In this document: piece after piece, positions 34,990 to 43,204 of the stretch
How the letters are laid out: each line of letters begins with the position of its first letter
How positions within the stretch are numbered: the stretch's first letter is position 1
Made by a program: the position numbers and the translations under genes
From: Allocoprococcus sp004560705
Lineage (GTDB): Bacteria > Bacillota > Clostridia > Lachnospirales > Lachnospiraceae
DNA: 64,000 bases
Direction of reading: 5' to 3'
NCBI RefSeq assembly: GCF_052065755.1
Contig: NZ_JBQHTK010000002.1
Location: 124,001-188,000, forward strand
The notes under the pieces: generated by a model
The model's input: only the letters and a program-made list of their open reading frames with translations
Database searches by the model: none
What the model was told of the DNA's origin: nothing

Positions 34990-35275
34990 ACGATGAAAAG
35001 AAGTAGTAGGTATAATGAAGTGTCACAGAGAGTCCTTGGCAGGTGCGATAAGGATACAACGAGTTATATTGAATTCCTCTTGGAGTAGAGTGCTGAATTA
35101 CTGTAACAGTATTAGTAGGCATCTCCGGAAGCAGCCGTTATCTGCAAGGGTATAACCGGAATAAAGGCGTACCTGTCGAGGCAGTTGCTGTGAAGTAACT
35201 GTGAAGTGAGGTGGAACCACGAAGTATGATTACTCTCGTCCTCTGTATGAGCAGAAGACGGGAGTTTTTTATTAC
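34990..35275 (+). promoter_or_regulatory. T-box riboswitch, predicted tyrosine-specific (specifier UAC)
   Basis: The leader carries the canonical T-box element GAGGTGGAACCACG (around 35208-35221), the stem I start AGAGAG, and stem I features ending in GTGCTGAATTACTGTAAC. Aligned with known Tyr T-boxes, the specifier is TAC at 35099-35101. A terminator follows: CTCTCGTC pairs with GACGGGAG, then TTTTTT (ends about 35271). Uncharged tRNA-Tyr would stabilise the antiterminator and allow aroF-aroB expression. The remaining ~95 bases to aroF contain no further gene. The specifier reading is by eye. Confidence 0.9.
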
Positions 35276-35369
35276 CATTGACTCAATAGGAAACTTCGTT
35301 TCTGCAAAAGTACGCTTCCCGGTGGGAGCATGTTTTTCAAAATCTTAAGAGACAGAAAGGAAAAAGACT

Positions 35370-36383
35370 ATGATTATTGTATTAAAACCAAGAACAACAG
35401 AAGAAAATATTTTGCGAGTAGAAAACATGGTGCGCGCGAGAGGGCTCGAGACGCATACAGTCCGTGGTGAAGAGCTTACCATTATCGGATGTATCGGCGA
35501 TACGGTCCGCGTTGACCCGCGGCTTTTTGAAGTGGATAAAAGCGTAGAAAAAGTTATGCATGTGCAGGAACCGTATAAACTGGCGAACAGAGCATTTCAT
35601 CCGGAAGATACGATCGTTGATGTTGCAGGTGTTAAGGTCGGCGGAGGCCATATGGCACTGATCGCCGGACCCTGCTCTGTAGAAAGTGAAGAACAGGTGA
35701 TCGAGATCGCTAAGGCGGCTAAAGAATCCGGTGCAAATATGCTCCGCGGTGGGGCGTTCAAGCCGAGAACCAGTCCATATTCTTTCCAGGGAATGGGACT
35801 TGCGGGGCTGGATATCCTTTGCAAAGCAAGAGAAGTAACCGGCCTTCCAATCGTAACGGAACTGATGTCTGCAGAGTATCTGGATTTATTTGATGAAAAA
35901 GTAGATTTGATCCAGATTGGTGCAAGAAATATGCAGAATTTTGATCTCTTGAAACAGCTTGGTAAAACAAAGAAACCGATTCTTCTGAAGAGAGGGCTGA
36001 ATGCAACATATGAAGAGTGGATCATGTCGGCAGAATACATTATGTCATCCGGCAACCCGAACGTAATTCTGTGCGAAAGAGGTGTACGTACATTCGAAAG
36101 CTACACCAGAAACACACTGGATTTACAGGCAATTCCGGTAATCAGACGTTTGAGTCATCTTCCGATCATCGTGGATCCGAGCCACGCAGGCGGAAAATGG
36201 TGGCTGGTAGAACCGATGTCCAAAGCAGCGGTTGCAGCAGGGGCAGATGGTCTTATGATCGAAGTACACAACAATCCGGAGTGTGCGCTCTGCGATGGAG
36301 GACAGTCTTTGAAACCGGCGAAATATGATACCCTGTTGAAAGAGATCCGTCAGATTGCAGAAGTTGTAGGTAAGAAAATGTAA
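35370..36383 (+). CDS. aroF: 3-deoxy-7-phosphoheptulonate (DAHP) synthase, type I-beta
   Basis: Condenses PEP and erythrose-4-phosphate, the first step of aromatic synthesis. The 337-residue protein has an N-terminal ferredoxin-like regulatory domain (~1-70, MIIVLKPRTTEENILRVEN) and a KDOPS-type barrel with LIAGPCSVESEEQ, GGAFKPRTSPYSFQG, LLKRGLNAT and IVDPSHAGGKW. In related enzymes such as that of Thermotoga the N-terminal domain mediates inhibition by Tyr/Phe. With the upstream Tyr T-box this suggests both transcriptional and allosteric feedback. RBS GAAAGGAAA (35354-35362). Confidence 0.95.
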   Translation: MIIVLKPRTTEENILRVENMVRARGLETHTVRGEELTIIGCIGDTVRVDPRLFEVDKSVEKVMHVQEPYKLANRAFHPEDTIVDVAGVKVGGGHMALIAGPCSVESEEQVIEIAKAAKESGANMLRGGAFKPRTSPYSFQGMGLAGLDILCKAREVTGLPIVTELMSAEYLDLFDEKVDLIQIGARNMQNFDLLKQLGKTKKPILLKRGLNATYEEWIMSAEYIMSSGNPNVILCERGVRTFESYTRNTLDLQAIPVIRRLSHLPIIVDPSHAGGKWWLVEPMSKAAVAAGADGLMIEVHNNPECALCDGGQSLKPAKYDTLLKEIRQIAEVVGKKM

Positions 36384-36401
36384 TTGACAGGAGGATAGAA
36401 C

Positions 36402-37475
36402 ATGAGTGAACCAGGTATCAAAATGGTCGTTGATTTAAAAGAACATAGTTATCCGATATATATAGAAAGGGGAATTATGGGTCAGGCTGCCGAACGGATC
36501 AAAGAAGTATATCATGGCAGAAAAGTGATGATCATCTCGGATGACAGTGTGTACGCTTATTATGGAGAGGCAATTAAGAAAGAACTTTCAGGAAGTTTTG
36601 AATGCTATGAAACAATCATTCCTCATGGCGAACCGTCTAAAAGTTTTCAGACCCTTCCGAGGGTATACAGTTCACTTCTGAAGGCGAAGATTACCAGAAC
36701 GGATCTGATTGTGGCACTCGGCGGTGGGGTGACCGGTGATCTGGCAGGATTTGTGGCAGCAACTTTCTTAAGAGGAATTCAATTTGTCCAGATCCCGACT
36801 TCCATATTGGCACAGGTGGATTCGTCTGTAGGAGGAAAAGTGGCAGTTGATCTTCCGGAGGGAAAGAACCTGGTTGGCGCATTTTACCAGCCGAAAATGG
36901 TTCTGATCGATCCGGATGTACTGGACACTCTTCCGGAACGCTATGTAACCGATGGAATGGGAGAGGTCATTAAATACGGATGCATCAAGGACGCAGAATT
37001 ATTTGCAAAACTAGAAGAGTACGGCTCTTTCGAGAATCTGAAGGCGCATTTAACCGACGTGATCGCGACTTGTGTAAACATTAAAAGAGTGGTCGTGGAA
37101 GAAGACGAATTTGACATGGGAGAACGGATTCTTCTGAATTTCGGGCATACGCTGGCACATACGATTGAGCAGTATTATCACTATGAGAGAGAAAGCCACG
37201 GAGAAGCGGTTGCTATCGGAATGTATCAGATCACCAAGATCGCGGAGGAGAAGGGGCTTACGAAAACGGGGGAGGCCGAGAGAATCAAGAATGTCCTGAA
37301 GGCTTATGGACTTCCGACAGAAGCGCATCTTCCGCTTCCGGAATTGATCGAGGCAATGAAGCTGGATAAGAAAACAATGGGAAATAAATTGAAGGTCGTG
37401 CTGCTTCACGAGATCGGAGATGCTTATGCATATCCGACGAGCATAGAATTTTTCGCGGGAGACCGTCAGGTATAA
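36402..37475 (+). CDS. aroB: 3-dehydroquinate synthase
   Basis: Cyclises DAHP to 3-dehydroquinate using NAD+ and a divalent metal. The 357-residue protein has ALGGGVTGDLAGFVAATFLRG, the IPTSILAQVDSSVGGKVAVD substrate region, and metal ligands in GHTLAHTIEQ and ESHGEAVAIGM. AGGAGG precedes the ATG. It is 18 bases after aroF in the same T-box-controlled unit. Confidence 0.97.
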   Translation: MSEPGIKMVVDLKEHSYPIYIERGIMGQAAERIKEVYHGRKVMIISDDSVYAYYGEAIKKELSGSFECYETIIPHGEPSKSFQTLPRVYSSLLKAKITRTDLIVALGGGVTGDLAGFVAATFLRGIQFVQIPTSILAQVDSSVGGKVAVDLPEGKNLVGAFYQPKMVLIDPDVLDTLPERYVTDGMGEVIKYGCIKDAELFAKLEEYGSFENLKAHLTDVIATCVNIKRVVVEEDEFDMGERILLNFGHTLAHTIEQYYHYERESHGEAVAIGMYQITKIAEEKGLTKTGEAERIKNVLKAYGLPTEAHLPLPELIEAMKLDKKTMGNKLKVVLLHEIGDAYAYPTSIEFFAGDRQV

Positions 37476-37506
37476 AAAAAGAGTTCCGAAAGGAACTCTT
37501 TTTAAA
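37474..37506 (+). terminator. Bidirectional terminator between aroB and prs
   Basis: AAAAAGAGTTCC pairs with GGAACTCTTTTT around GAAA. A T-run exists on both strands, serving the converging aroB and prs transcripts. Confidence 0.9.
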
Positions 37507-37515
37507 ATCGTGAAT

Positions 37516-38694
37516 TTATTTCTGGTTCGCCATGCGCCCCTCAAGAAGATCGTGAATCTTGTCGGTCGGGTTCAGAACGGAGCTGATCGGGATGTCATGA
37601 TTCAGAGAATCGATGATCAGTGCGAGGAACTTGCTCATGTCTGCTTTGATAAAGTACGGCTTTGAGTTAAGTTCAGGCGGAAGATACGTCAGGTTGGTCG
37701 TGATCAATCCATCCATATAGCCTTTTTCGTAGTATTTGTCGAATTTTCCGAGACCTTCCGTGAAAAGACCGAAGGTGGTGCAAACATATACACGTGCGGC
37801 GCCGCGGTCTTTGAGCTGCTTGGTTACATCCAACATACTTTCTCCGGATGAGATCATATCATCGACGATGATGACCGTTCTTCCATGAACATCATCCCCG
37901 AGAAACTCATGCGCTACAATTGGGTTTTTCCCATTTACAACGGTTGAATAATCGCGTCGTTTGTAGAACATTCCCATATCTACACCGAGTACATTGGAAA
38001 AGTATACGGCTCTGCCCATTGCACCCTCGTCCGGGCTGATGATCATCAGATGCTCCTTGTCGACAGCAAGGTCAGGTACAGCCTTAAGAAGTGCTTTCAT
38101 AAACTGGTAAGCAGGTGAGAAGTTGTCGAATCCCTTCAATGCGATTGCGTTCTGGACTCTCGGGTCATGTGCATCGAAGGTGATGATGTTGGAAACGCCC
38201 ATCTGAACCAGCTCATCCAGTGCCATGGCACAGTCAAGGGATTCTCTCTTGGTACGCTTGTGCTGCCTGCTCTCATAGAGAAACGGCATGATCACGTTGA
38301 TGCGGTGTGCTTTACCGGTACATGCGGCGATCACACGCTTCAAATCCTGGAAATGATCATCCGGTGACATATGGTTCAGATGTCCGTTCACGGTATAAGT
38401 AAGGCTGTAGTTGCAGACATCGACCATAATGAATAAGTCTTTTCCGCGGACACTTTCTCCGATGACGGCTTTGGCTTCCCCAGTACCAAAACGCGGACAG
38501 TTGTGTTCTGTCAGATACGTGTCAGCTTCGTAAGAAGAAAAAATCGCAGGATCCAGAAAATCATGAAGAGATTCCTTACGAAAAGAGACAATATAATTGT
38601 CTACCTTCTTTGCGAGCGGCTCGCAGCTCTTTAAAGCGATAATCTTAAGCGGTGCGATCGGCAGCGCTTTTTCCATAAATTCTATATTTGTCAT
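37516..38694 (-). CDS. prs: Ribose-phosphate pyrophosphokinase (PRPP synthetase), long form
   Basis: Makes PRPP from ribose-5-phosphate and ATP. The PRPP loop IIVDDMISSGESM and the phosphoribosyltransferase-like fold are clear, and MIISPDEGAMGRAVYFSNVLG matches the family. At 392 residues it is longer than the classical ~315, mainly from an N-terminal extension and insertions, and the usual HAxQ motif region reads ITFDAHDPRVQ. This divergent form occurs in clostridia, sometimes with a classical copy elsewhere. The start is ATG 38694 with ACAGGAGGC just upstream on the minus strand. Confidence 0.88.
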   Translation of the reverse strand: MTNIEFMEKALPIAPLKIIALKSCEPLAKKVDNYIVSFRKESLHDFLDPAIFSSYEADTYLTEHNCPRFGTGEAKAVIGESVRGKDLFIMVDVCNYSLTYTVNGHLNHMSPDDHFQDLKRVIAACTGKAHRINVIMPFLYESRQHKRTKRESLDCAMALDELVQMGVSNIITFDAHDPRVQNAIALKGFDNFSPAYQFMKALLKAVPDLAVDKEHLMIISPDEGAMGRAVYFSNVLGVDMGMFYKRRDYSTVVNGKNPIVAHEFLGDDVHGRTVIIVDDMISSGESMLDVTKQLKDRGAARVYVCTTFGLFTEGLGKFDKYYEKGYMDGLITTNLTYLPPELNSKPYFIKADMSKFLALIIDSLNHDIPISSVLNPTDKIHDLLEGRMANQK

Positions 38695-38736
38695 ATGTGC
38701 CTCCTGTATTCGAATGTCGCTCATTTCTCCTACTCA

Positions 38737-38765
38737 TTTATACCATTATTTTAGAACTATGGCAA
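38737..38765 (-). promoter_or_regulatory. Probable promoter of prs
   Basis: TTGCCA (38760-38765) and TATAAA (38737-38742) on the minus strand, 17-base spacer. Confidence 0.6.
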
Positions 38766-38782
38766 GAAAGAGCTGTAAAAAA

Positions 38783-38811
38783 TTGCAATTTTCGCGGAAA
38801 TCTAGTATGAT
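38783..38811 (+). promoter_or_regulatory. Probable promoter of the DUF512-der-plsY-gpsA run
   Basis: TTGCAA (38783-38788) and TATGAT (38806-38811), 17-base spacer. It supports the ATG at 38846 over upstream in-frame starts and is divergent from the prs promoter. Confidence 0.65.
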
Positions 38812-38845
38812 AAGAAAGAATAGAAAATGGGGAGCTTTTAATTTT

Positions 38846-40174
38846 ATGAAGCATGAGCATATTATAAAGAGTGTAGAAGAAGGAAGCATTGCCTGGGAAA
38901 TGGGGATCGAACCGGGAGACAGGCTGCTTCAGATTAACGGAAGTATCATAGAAGATGTATTTGATTATCACTATTATACGAACGATGAAGAACTTCTTAT
39001 TCTGATCCAGAAGGAAAATGGAGAGGAATGGGAGCTTGAGATTGAAAAAGATTATGATGAAGATCTGGGAATCGAGTTTGAACAGGGTCTGATGGATGAG
39101 TACCGTTCCTGCAGGAACAAGTGCATGTTCTGTTTTATCGACCAGATGCCGAAGGGGATGCGGGACACCCTGTATTTTAAAGATGATGATTCCAGACTTT
39201 CTTTCCTCCAGGGAAATTATATTACGTTGACAAATATGAGCGATCATGATATACAGCGTATCGTGGATTATCATCTGGAACCGATCAATGTTTCGATTCA
39301 TACAACGAATCCAGAGCTTCGCTGCAAGATGCTGCATAACCGCTTTGCGGGAGATGCGCTGAAGAAGATTCAGATTTTATACGACGGCGGGATCACGATG
39401 AACGGGCAGATCGTATTGTGTAAAGGGATCAACGACGGAGAAGAGCTGGAGAGAAGTATCCGGGATATGACGAAATGGCTTCCGAATCTTCAGAGCGTAT
39501 CGGTTGTTCCGGTGGGACTTACGAAGTTCCGTGACGGGCTCTATCCGCTGGAGCCGTTTACAAAAGAAGATGCAAAGGAAGTACTTGGCATCATTCACAA
39601 GTGGCAGAAAAAGATTTATGAAGAATACGGAATACATTTTATCCATGCCGGAGACGAATGGTATTTGCTGGCGGAGGAGGAACTACCGGAAGAGGAGCGG
39701 TATGACGGATATTTACAGCTGGAGAACGGGGTAGGTATGCTGCGCCTTCTTCTGAATGAATTTGAGGAAGCATATGAGCCGCTTGCAGGTGATGGAAGAG
39801 AGATCCATCTGTCCATGGCGACGGGCAAACTGGCCTATCCGTATCTGAAGGAGATGCTGGAACGGCTGAAGGCGAAGTACCCGAATCTGAATGTGAATCT
39901 GTTTGAGATCCGCAATGATTTCTTCGGGGAGCGGATCACCGTTGCAGGACTGATCACCGGACAGGATCTGATCGCACAGCTTAAGGGGCAGGATCTGGGA
40001 GATGCGCTTCTTCTCCCGTGCAGTATGTTGCGGAGCGGAGAGGAAGTATTTCTGGATGATGTGACCGTGACGGAATTATCGGATGCTTTACAAGTTCCGA
40101 TAGATATTGTAAAATCAAGCGGTCAGGATTTTATAGAAGCAGTATTACAGCAAACGAAAGGGGCAAGATTATGA
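38846..40174 (+). CDS. DUF512 protein: PDZ domain + radical-SAM-like cluster motif
   Basis: A 442-residue protein found next to der in many clostridia. Residues 1-75 form a PDZ-like domain (IKSVEEGSIAWEMGIEPGD). A Cys motif C-x3-C-x2-C follows (Cys89, Cys93, Cys96 in SCRNKCMFCFID), as in radical SAM enzymes. The rest is the DUF512 region with HTTNPELRCKMLHNRFAG and VPVGLTKFR. It probably binds a [4Fe-4S] cluster; reaction and substrate are unknown. The RBS GGGGAG is at 38829-38834. Its TGA overlaps the der ATG by 4 bases, so they are translationally coupled, hinting at a role in ribosome assembly or envelope work. Confidence 0.88.
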   Translation: MKHEHIIKSVEEGSIAWEMGIEPGDRLLQINGSIIEDVFDYHYYTNDEELLILIQKENGEEWELEIEKDYDEDLGIEFEQGLMDEYRSCRNKCMFCFIDQMPKGMRDTLYFKDDDSRLSFLQGNYITLTNMSDHDIQRIVDYHLEPINVSIHTTNPELRCKMLHNRFAGDALKKIQILYDGGITMNGQIVLCKGINDGEELERSIRDMTKWLPNLQSVSVVPVGLTKFRDGLYPLEPFTKEDAKEVLGIIHKWQKKIYEEYGIHFIHAGDEWYLLAEEELPEEERYDGYLQLENGVGMLRLLLNEFEEAYEPLAGDGREIHLSMATGKLAYPYLKEMLERLKAKYPNLNVNLFEIRNDFFGERITVAGLITGQDLIAQLKGQDLGDALLLPCSMLRSGEEVFLDDVTVTELSDALQVPIDIVKSSGQDFIEAVLQQTKGARL

Positions 40175-41499
40175 GTAAACCTGTAGTTGCCATTGTGGGG
40201 CGTCCGAATGTGGGAAAATCAACGCTGTTCAACGCATTGGCAGGAGAGAAGATAGCAATTGTGAAAGATACGCCGGGGGTGACCCGGGATCGTATTTACG
40301 CCGAGGTAAACTGGCTGGATAAAGATTTTACACTGATTGATACGGGAGGTATTGAACCGGAGAGCAGGGATGTGATCCTTGCCCAGATGCGGGAACAGGC
40401 GCAGATTGCGATCGACACGGCAGACGTGATCCTGTTCATGACTGATGTGAAGCAGGGATTGGTAGATGCGGATTCGAAGGTGGCAGACATGCTCAGACGG
40501 TCGCACAAGCCGGTGATCCTCGTTGTGAATAAAGTAGATAATTTCCAGAAAATGATGCCGGATGTTTATGAATTCTATAATCTGGGCATCGGTGATCCAA
40601 TGCCGATTTCAGCGGCAGAGCGGATCGGAATCGGGGATATGCTGGACAAGGTACTGGAGCATTTCCCGGAAAGAAGCGGGACAGAAGAGGAGGACGAGCG
40701 TCCGAGAATCGCGATCGTAGGAAAGCCGAACGTTGGGAAATCTTCCATTATCAATAAGCTGATCGGGGAAGACCGGGTGATCGTATCGGATATTGCAGGA
40801 ACGACGCGAGATGCCATCGATACGGATATTGTGCATAACGGAAGAGAATATGTTTTTATCGACACCGCCGGACTTCGCAGAAAGAATAAGATCAAGGAAG
40901 AGCTGGAGCGCTACAGTATCATTCGTACTGTGACTGCGGTAGAGAGGGCGGATGTGGTCCTCATTGTGATCGATGCGGTGGAAGGTGTGACTGAACAGGA
41001 TGCAAAGATTGCAGGAATCGCACATGACCGTGGTAAGGGGGTTATCATTGTAGTAAATAAATGGGATGCCATTGAGAAAAATGACAAGACCGTGAAGGAA
41101 TATGAGCAGAAGATCCGTATGGTTCTCTCCTTCATGCCTTATGCAGAAATCATGTATGTCTCAGCCAAAACGGGACAGAGACTTCCGAAACTGTTTGATA
41201 TGATCGATATGGTCATCGAAAATCAGACACTCCGTATTGCAACCGGTGTTCTGAATGAGATCATGACTGAGGCCGTTGCGCTTCAGCAGCCCCCGTCAGA
41301 TAAAGGAAAACGACTGAAACTGTATTACATTACCCAGGTCGCTGTAAAGCCGCCGACATTTGTCATCTTTGTAAATGATAAAGAACTGATGCATTTTTCG
41401 TATACACGTTATCTGGAAAACAGAATTCGCGAGGCCTTCGGCTTCAAGGGAACTTCGCTGAAATTCTTTATACGTGAGAGAAAGGAGAAGGATCAGTAG
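40171..41499 (+). CDS. der: Ribosome assembly GTPase Der (EngA)
   Basis: A 442-residue protein with two tandem GTPase domains and a C-terminal KH-like domain, the unique Der layout. The first has GRPNVGKSTLFN, DTGG and NKVD; the second has GKPNVGKSSIIN, DTAGLRRK and NKWD. Der is needed for 50S subunit maturation. Overlap with the DUF512 gene (ATGA) and the short distance to plsY indicate one operon. Confidence 0.98.
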   Translation: MSKPVVAIVGRPNVGKSTLFNALAGEKIAIVKDTPGVTRDRIYAEVNWLDKDFTLIDTGGIEPESRDVILAQMREQAQIAIDTADVILFMTDVKQGLVDADSKVADMLRRSHKPVILVVNKVDNFQKMMPDVYEFYNLGIGDPMPISAAERIGIGDMLDKVLEHFPERSGTEEEDERPRIAIVGKPNVGKSSIINKLIGEDRVIVSDIAGTTRDAIDTDIVHNGREYVFIDTAGLRRKNKIKEELERYSIIRTVTAVERADVVLIVIDAVEGVTEQDAKIAGIAHDRGKGVIIVVNKWDAIEKNDKTVKEYEQKIRMVLSFMPYAEIMYVSAKTGQRLPKLFDMIDMVIENQTLRIATGVLNEIMTEAVALQQPPSDKGKRLKLYYITQVAVKPPTFVIFVNDKELMHFSYTRYLENRIREAFGFKGTSLKFFIRERKEKDQ

Positions 41500-41500
41500 G

Positions 41501-42145
41501 ATGGAACGGCTTATTTGTTTGGGAATAGGATATGTGTTTGGATTGTTTCAGACTGGATATATTTACGGGAGAATGCATGGAATGGATATCCGCAAGCATG
41601 GAAGCGGAAATGCGGGTTCCACCAATGCACTCAGAACAATGGGTGTTAAGGCAGGCGCGATCACTCTTTTGGGGGATTGTTTTAAATGTGTGATCGCTGT
41701 GCTGGTAGTCCGGGGAATCTTCGCAAGCCGGTGTCCGGAAATCCTGCCGCTCCTTTCACTGTATGCCGGATTCGGAGCAGTACTTGGGCACAACTATCCG
41801 TTTTATCTCGGATTTAAGGGAGGAAAGGGAATTGCGGCTACGGCTGGTATGATCCTTGTGACGGATCTTAGAATGGCTGCGGTATGTCTTGTGGTTTTTG
41901 TGGTGATCGTAGCGGTTACAAGATATGTTTCTTTAGGGTCACTTGTAGTTACGGTACTGTTTCTGGCAGGACTTGTGATCTGTGGACAGATGGGGGAGTT
42001 TGGAATGGCGCAGAACTATCTTTTTGAAATGTATGGGGTAGGGCTGTTGTTTACACTATCAGCTTTCTTCCAGCACAGAGCGAATATTAAGAGACTTCGG
42101 GAAGGAACAGAGAATAAAATCGGCCTGAAGAAGAAAGAAGCATAG
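41501..42145 (+). CDS. plsY: Acyl-phosphate:glycerol-3-phosphate acyltransferase
   Basis: PlsY transfers the acyl group of acyl-phosphate to glycerol-3-phosphate, giving lysophosphatidate. The 214-residue integral membrane protein has about five hydrophobic segments and the motifs GSGNAGSTNALRTMG, GHNYPFYLGFKGGKGIA and the C-terminal HRANIKRLREGTE. Start ATG 41501 follows AAAGGAGAAGG. gpsA, supplying its glycerol-3-phosphate substrate, is the next gene. Confidence 0.96.
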   Translation: MERLICLGIGYVFGLFQTGYIYGRMHGMDIRKHGSGNAGSTNALRTMGVKAGAITLLGDCFKCVIAVLVVRGIFASRCPEILPLLSLYAGFGAVLGHNYPFYLGFKGGKGIAATAGMILVTDLRMAAVCLVVFVVIVAVTRYVSLGSLVVTVLFLAGLVICGQMGEFGMAQNYLFEMYGVGLLFTLSAFFQHRANIKRLREGTENKIGLKKKEA

Positions 42146-42166
42146 AAAAAGATTAGGAGAATGACA

Positions 42167-43180
42167 ATGAAGAAGATTGGAATTATGGGTGCAGGAAGCT
42201 GGGGAACTGCTCTGGCAATTTTACTTTCAAATAATGGACATGATGTGACGGTCTGGTCGATCGACAAAAATGAGGTTGAGATGTTGTCCGAAAAAAGAGA
42301 ACATACATCCAAACTTCCGGGAGTTGTGATTCCGGATCATATCGTGTTTACCAATGACATTCAGGATGGAATTCTGGAGAAAGATGTAGTCGTGCTGGCG
42401 GTGCCGTCACCGTTTACCAGAAGTACAGCGCGTTCTATGAAACCATTTGTGAAGGAAGGACAGATTCTTGTTAATGTAGCGAAAGGAATCGAAGAGAGCA
42501 CACTTATGACCTTAAGTGAGCAGATTGAAGAAGAAATACCACAGGCAAATGTAGCGGTACTTTCAGGCCCGAGTCATGCAGAAGAAGTTGGACGCAAACT
42601 TCCGACGACGGTAGTTGTGGGCGCAAAGAAAAGAGAGACTGCCGAATATCTGCAGAGCATTTTCATGAGCGAAGTGTTCCGAGTTTATACCAGCCCGGAC
42701 ATTCTGGGCATTGAGCTGGGCGGTTCGCTGAAAAATGTCATCGCTCTGGCAGCCGGAATTGCGGACGGTCTCGGCTATGGCGATAATACAAAAGCAGCCC
42801 TGATCACGCGTGGAATCGCAGAGATCTCACGGCTTGGAGTGAAAATGGGCGGTAAGATTGAATCATTTACCGGTCTGACCGGAATCGGAGATTTGATCGT
42901 GACCTGCGCCAGTGTACACAGTCGCAATCGAAAGGCTGGCTATCTGATCGGGCAGGGCAAGACCATGCAGGAAGCGATGGATGAAGTGCAGATGGTTGTA
43001 GAAGGCGTTTATTCTGCGAAGGCAGCGAAGAAACTTGCAGAGAAATATGAGGTCTCCATGCCGATTGTAGAGGAAGTGAACCGCATCTTGTTTGAGGGAA
43101 AGAAAGCAGAAGAAGCGGTACGGGAACTGATGCTGCGTGATGGAAGAATCGAACATCCGGCACTTCCATGGGAAGAATAG
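42167..43180 (+). CDS. gpsA: NAD(P)-dependent glycerol-3-phosphate dehydrogenase
   Basis: Reduces dihydroxyacetone phosphate to sn-glycerol-3-phosphate for phospholipids. The 337-residue protein has the nucleotide motif IGIMGAGSWGTALAILL, LSGPSHAEEV, the catalytic Lys in GGSLKNVIALAAG, and LTGIGDLIVTC. ATG 42167 is 7 bases from AGGAG; an ATG at 42161 is too close. der-plsY-gpsA is a conserved Firmicute order; in many spore-formers spoIVA follows, as it does here about 3.4 kb on. Confidence 0.97.
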   Translation: MKKIGIMGAGSWGTALAILLSNNGHDVTVWSIDKNEVEMLSEKREHTSKLPGVVIPDHIVFTNDIQDGILEKDVVVLAVPSPFTRSTARSMKPFVKEGQILVNVAKGIEESTLMTLSEQIEEEIPQANVAVLSGPSHAEEVGRKLPTTVVVGAKKRETAEYLQSIFMSEVFRVYTSPDILGIELGGSLKNVIALAAGIADGLGYGDNTKAALITRGIAEISRLGVKMGGKIESFTGLTGIGDLIVTCASVHSRNRKAGYLIGQGKTMQEAMDEVQMVVEGVYSAKAAKKLAEKYEVSMPIVEEVNRILFEGKKAEEAVRELMLRDGRIEHPALPWEE

Positions 43181-43204
43181 AAAAAACGATACTTTAGGAG
43201 GCGT

